Assembly (NCBI GenBank): GCA_964394585.1
Contig: CAYMYI010000026.1
Location: 1 to 42,877 of the forward strand
DNA length: 42,877 nucleotides
Source: CAYUJH01 sp964394585
Lineage (GTDB): Bacteria; Bacteroidota; Bacteroidia; Cytophagales; Flammeovirgaceae
Reading direction: 5' to 3'
Under the pieces are notes generated by a model that ran no database searches, was not told where the DNA came from, and worked only from the letters and a program-made list of their open reading frames with translations. Positions 42,416 through 42,877 of this stretch are shown piece by piece (position 1 is the first letter of the stretch; every line of letters starts with the position of its first letter). The translations under genes were made by a program, and so were the position numbers.

Positions 42416-42727
42416 ATGAGTAAATTTAATGAATTAATCAACAGTTCGGCTACTCCTGTACTAGTCGACTTTTATGCAGATTGGTGCCAACCTTGTCATA
42501 TCTTAGCACCAATTATAAAAGAAGTAGCTAACGACTTTGGCGAATCATTAAAAGTAATCAAGGTCGATGTGGATAGAAATCCCAAAGCTGCAGCTAAATA
42601 CAAAATTAGAGGAATTCCAACCCTTATATTATTCTACAAAGGAAAAATACTATGGCAACATTCCGGAGTCATGCAAAAAGCGCAATTAATACAGCAGATT
42701 AAACAGACTATCAACTCAAAAAAATAG
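42416..42727 (+). CDS. Thioredoxin
   Basis: 103 residues from ATG 42416. The thioredoxin fold has the active site DFYADWCQPCHILAP (C24, C27), the cis-proline in RGIPTLILFYKG and the Asp-rich KVIKVDVDRNPK strand. The dipeptide between the cysteines is Gln-Pro instead of the usual Gly-Pro, which can shift redox potential. No signal peptide, so it is cytoplasmic. It is the last gene of the tauE-rhodanese-small membrane protein-thioredoxin operon and could reduce persulfides formed on the rhodanese or its acceptors; this is inferred from context. Confidence 0.93.
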   Translation: MSKFNELINSSATPVLVDFYADWCQPCHILAPIIKEVANDFGESLKVIKVDVDRNPKAAAKYKIRGIPTLILFYKGKILWQHSGVMQKAQLIQQIKQTINSKK

Positions 42728-42835
42728 ATACTATAACCGAAGTTAAAAACAGTATTTATCAATACTTGAAAGTATACACAAAATCTCTAGTAAGGTTTTC
42801 GGATTTCCCCTCAAAAACTCTCAATCTATTAAACT

Positions 42836-42865
42836 AAAAAAGCCTTTCCTGATAATAGGAAAGGC
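42836..42865 (-). terminator. Leftward terminator of a gene beyond the right edge
   Basis: GCCTTTCCT (42842-42850) and AGGAAAGGC (42857-42865) form a perfect 9 bp stem with loop GATAAT. Read leftward it runs into T6 (42836-42841). No leftward gene precedes it in the window, so it should serve a convergent gene outside. Confidence 0.8.
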
Positions 42866-42877
42866 ATAATTATAAAA

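Noticed and set aside
42751..42766. AGTATT-TATC-AATACT stem after thioredoxin as an operon terminator
   Set aside because: The stem is AT-only apart from two G-C pairs and lacks a T-run, so it is too weak to call.
1..42877. CRISPR arrays, insertion sequences, prophage, tRNA or rRNA genes
   Set aside because: No regularly spaced repeats, transposase or integrase motifs, or tRNA-like cloverleaf sequences were recognised on either strand.

Overview
The window is a contiguous piece of a Bacteroidota chromosome, most likely a Cytophagales-type relative; genus and species cannot be assigned by reading. The evidence is a SusC-type TonB-dependent transporter with the usual carboxypeptidase-like N-terminal domain, a menaquinone gene (menD), a PF04245-type nucleoid protein, the Bacteroidota family often labelled 'ABC transporter ATPase', and repeated matches to the Bacteroidota promoter -7 box TAnnTTTG. 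Nearly all genes are intact housekeeping or envelope genes. I found no phage, insertion sequence, CRISPR array, tRNA or rRNA. A run of 10 N at 16257-16266 marks an assembly gap inside a gene.

Layout. 1-5457: two divergent TonB-dependent outer-membrane receptors (the left one runs off the window) around a 416 bp spacer with two inverted repeats. 5499-7874: a small conserved Bacteroidota protein, an unknown two-helix membrane protein, RidA and a nucleotide-sugar epimerase. 8112-13791: YceI lipoprotein, S10 serine carboxypeptidase, methyltransferase, OxyR and two lipoproteins. 13883-16828: a two-gene redox module, an FAD/NAD(P) oxidoreductase followed by a membrane polyferredoxin. 17318-21713: uppS-bamA-skp-skp, the conserved envelope-biogenesis operon, behind a consensus promoter. 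21764-23609 (minus): birA followed by an MtnK-like kinase. 23699-26180: rsfS and ftsH. 26236-27684 (minus): nucleoid-associated protein and a stand-alone GroES-like protein.

28029-31452 (minus) is the methionine region: a SAM-I riboswitch, a roughly 340 nt leader that can encode a 38-residue peptide ending in five cysteines and a methionine, then metY, an osmC-family gene and metX. menD lies just upstream. 33379-33906 is ferritin. 33996-39661 (minus) is sbcD-sbcC followed by an RDD membrane protein, diverging from a coiled-coil protein anchored in the membrane at both ends. The right end (40953-42727) is a compact sulfur/redox operon: TauE/SafE permease, rhodanese, a small membrane protein and thioredoxin. 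A leftward terminator at 42836-42865 shows that another leftward gene ends just beyond the window.

I do not see a clear new defence or mobile system. The items most worth a second look are the riboswitch plus cysteine-tract leader before metY, the FAD/polyferredoxin pair, the sulfur operon with its small membrane protein, and the doubly anchored coiled-coil protein beside sbcDC.
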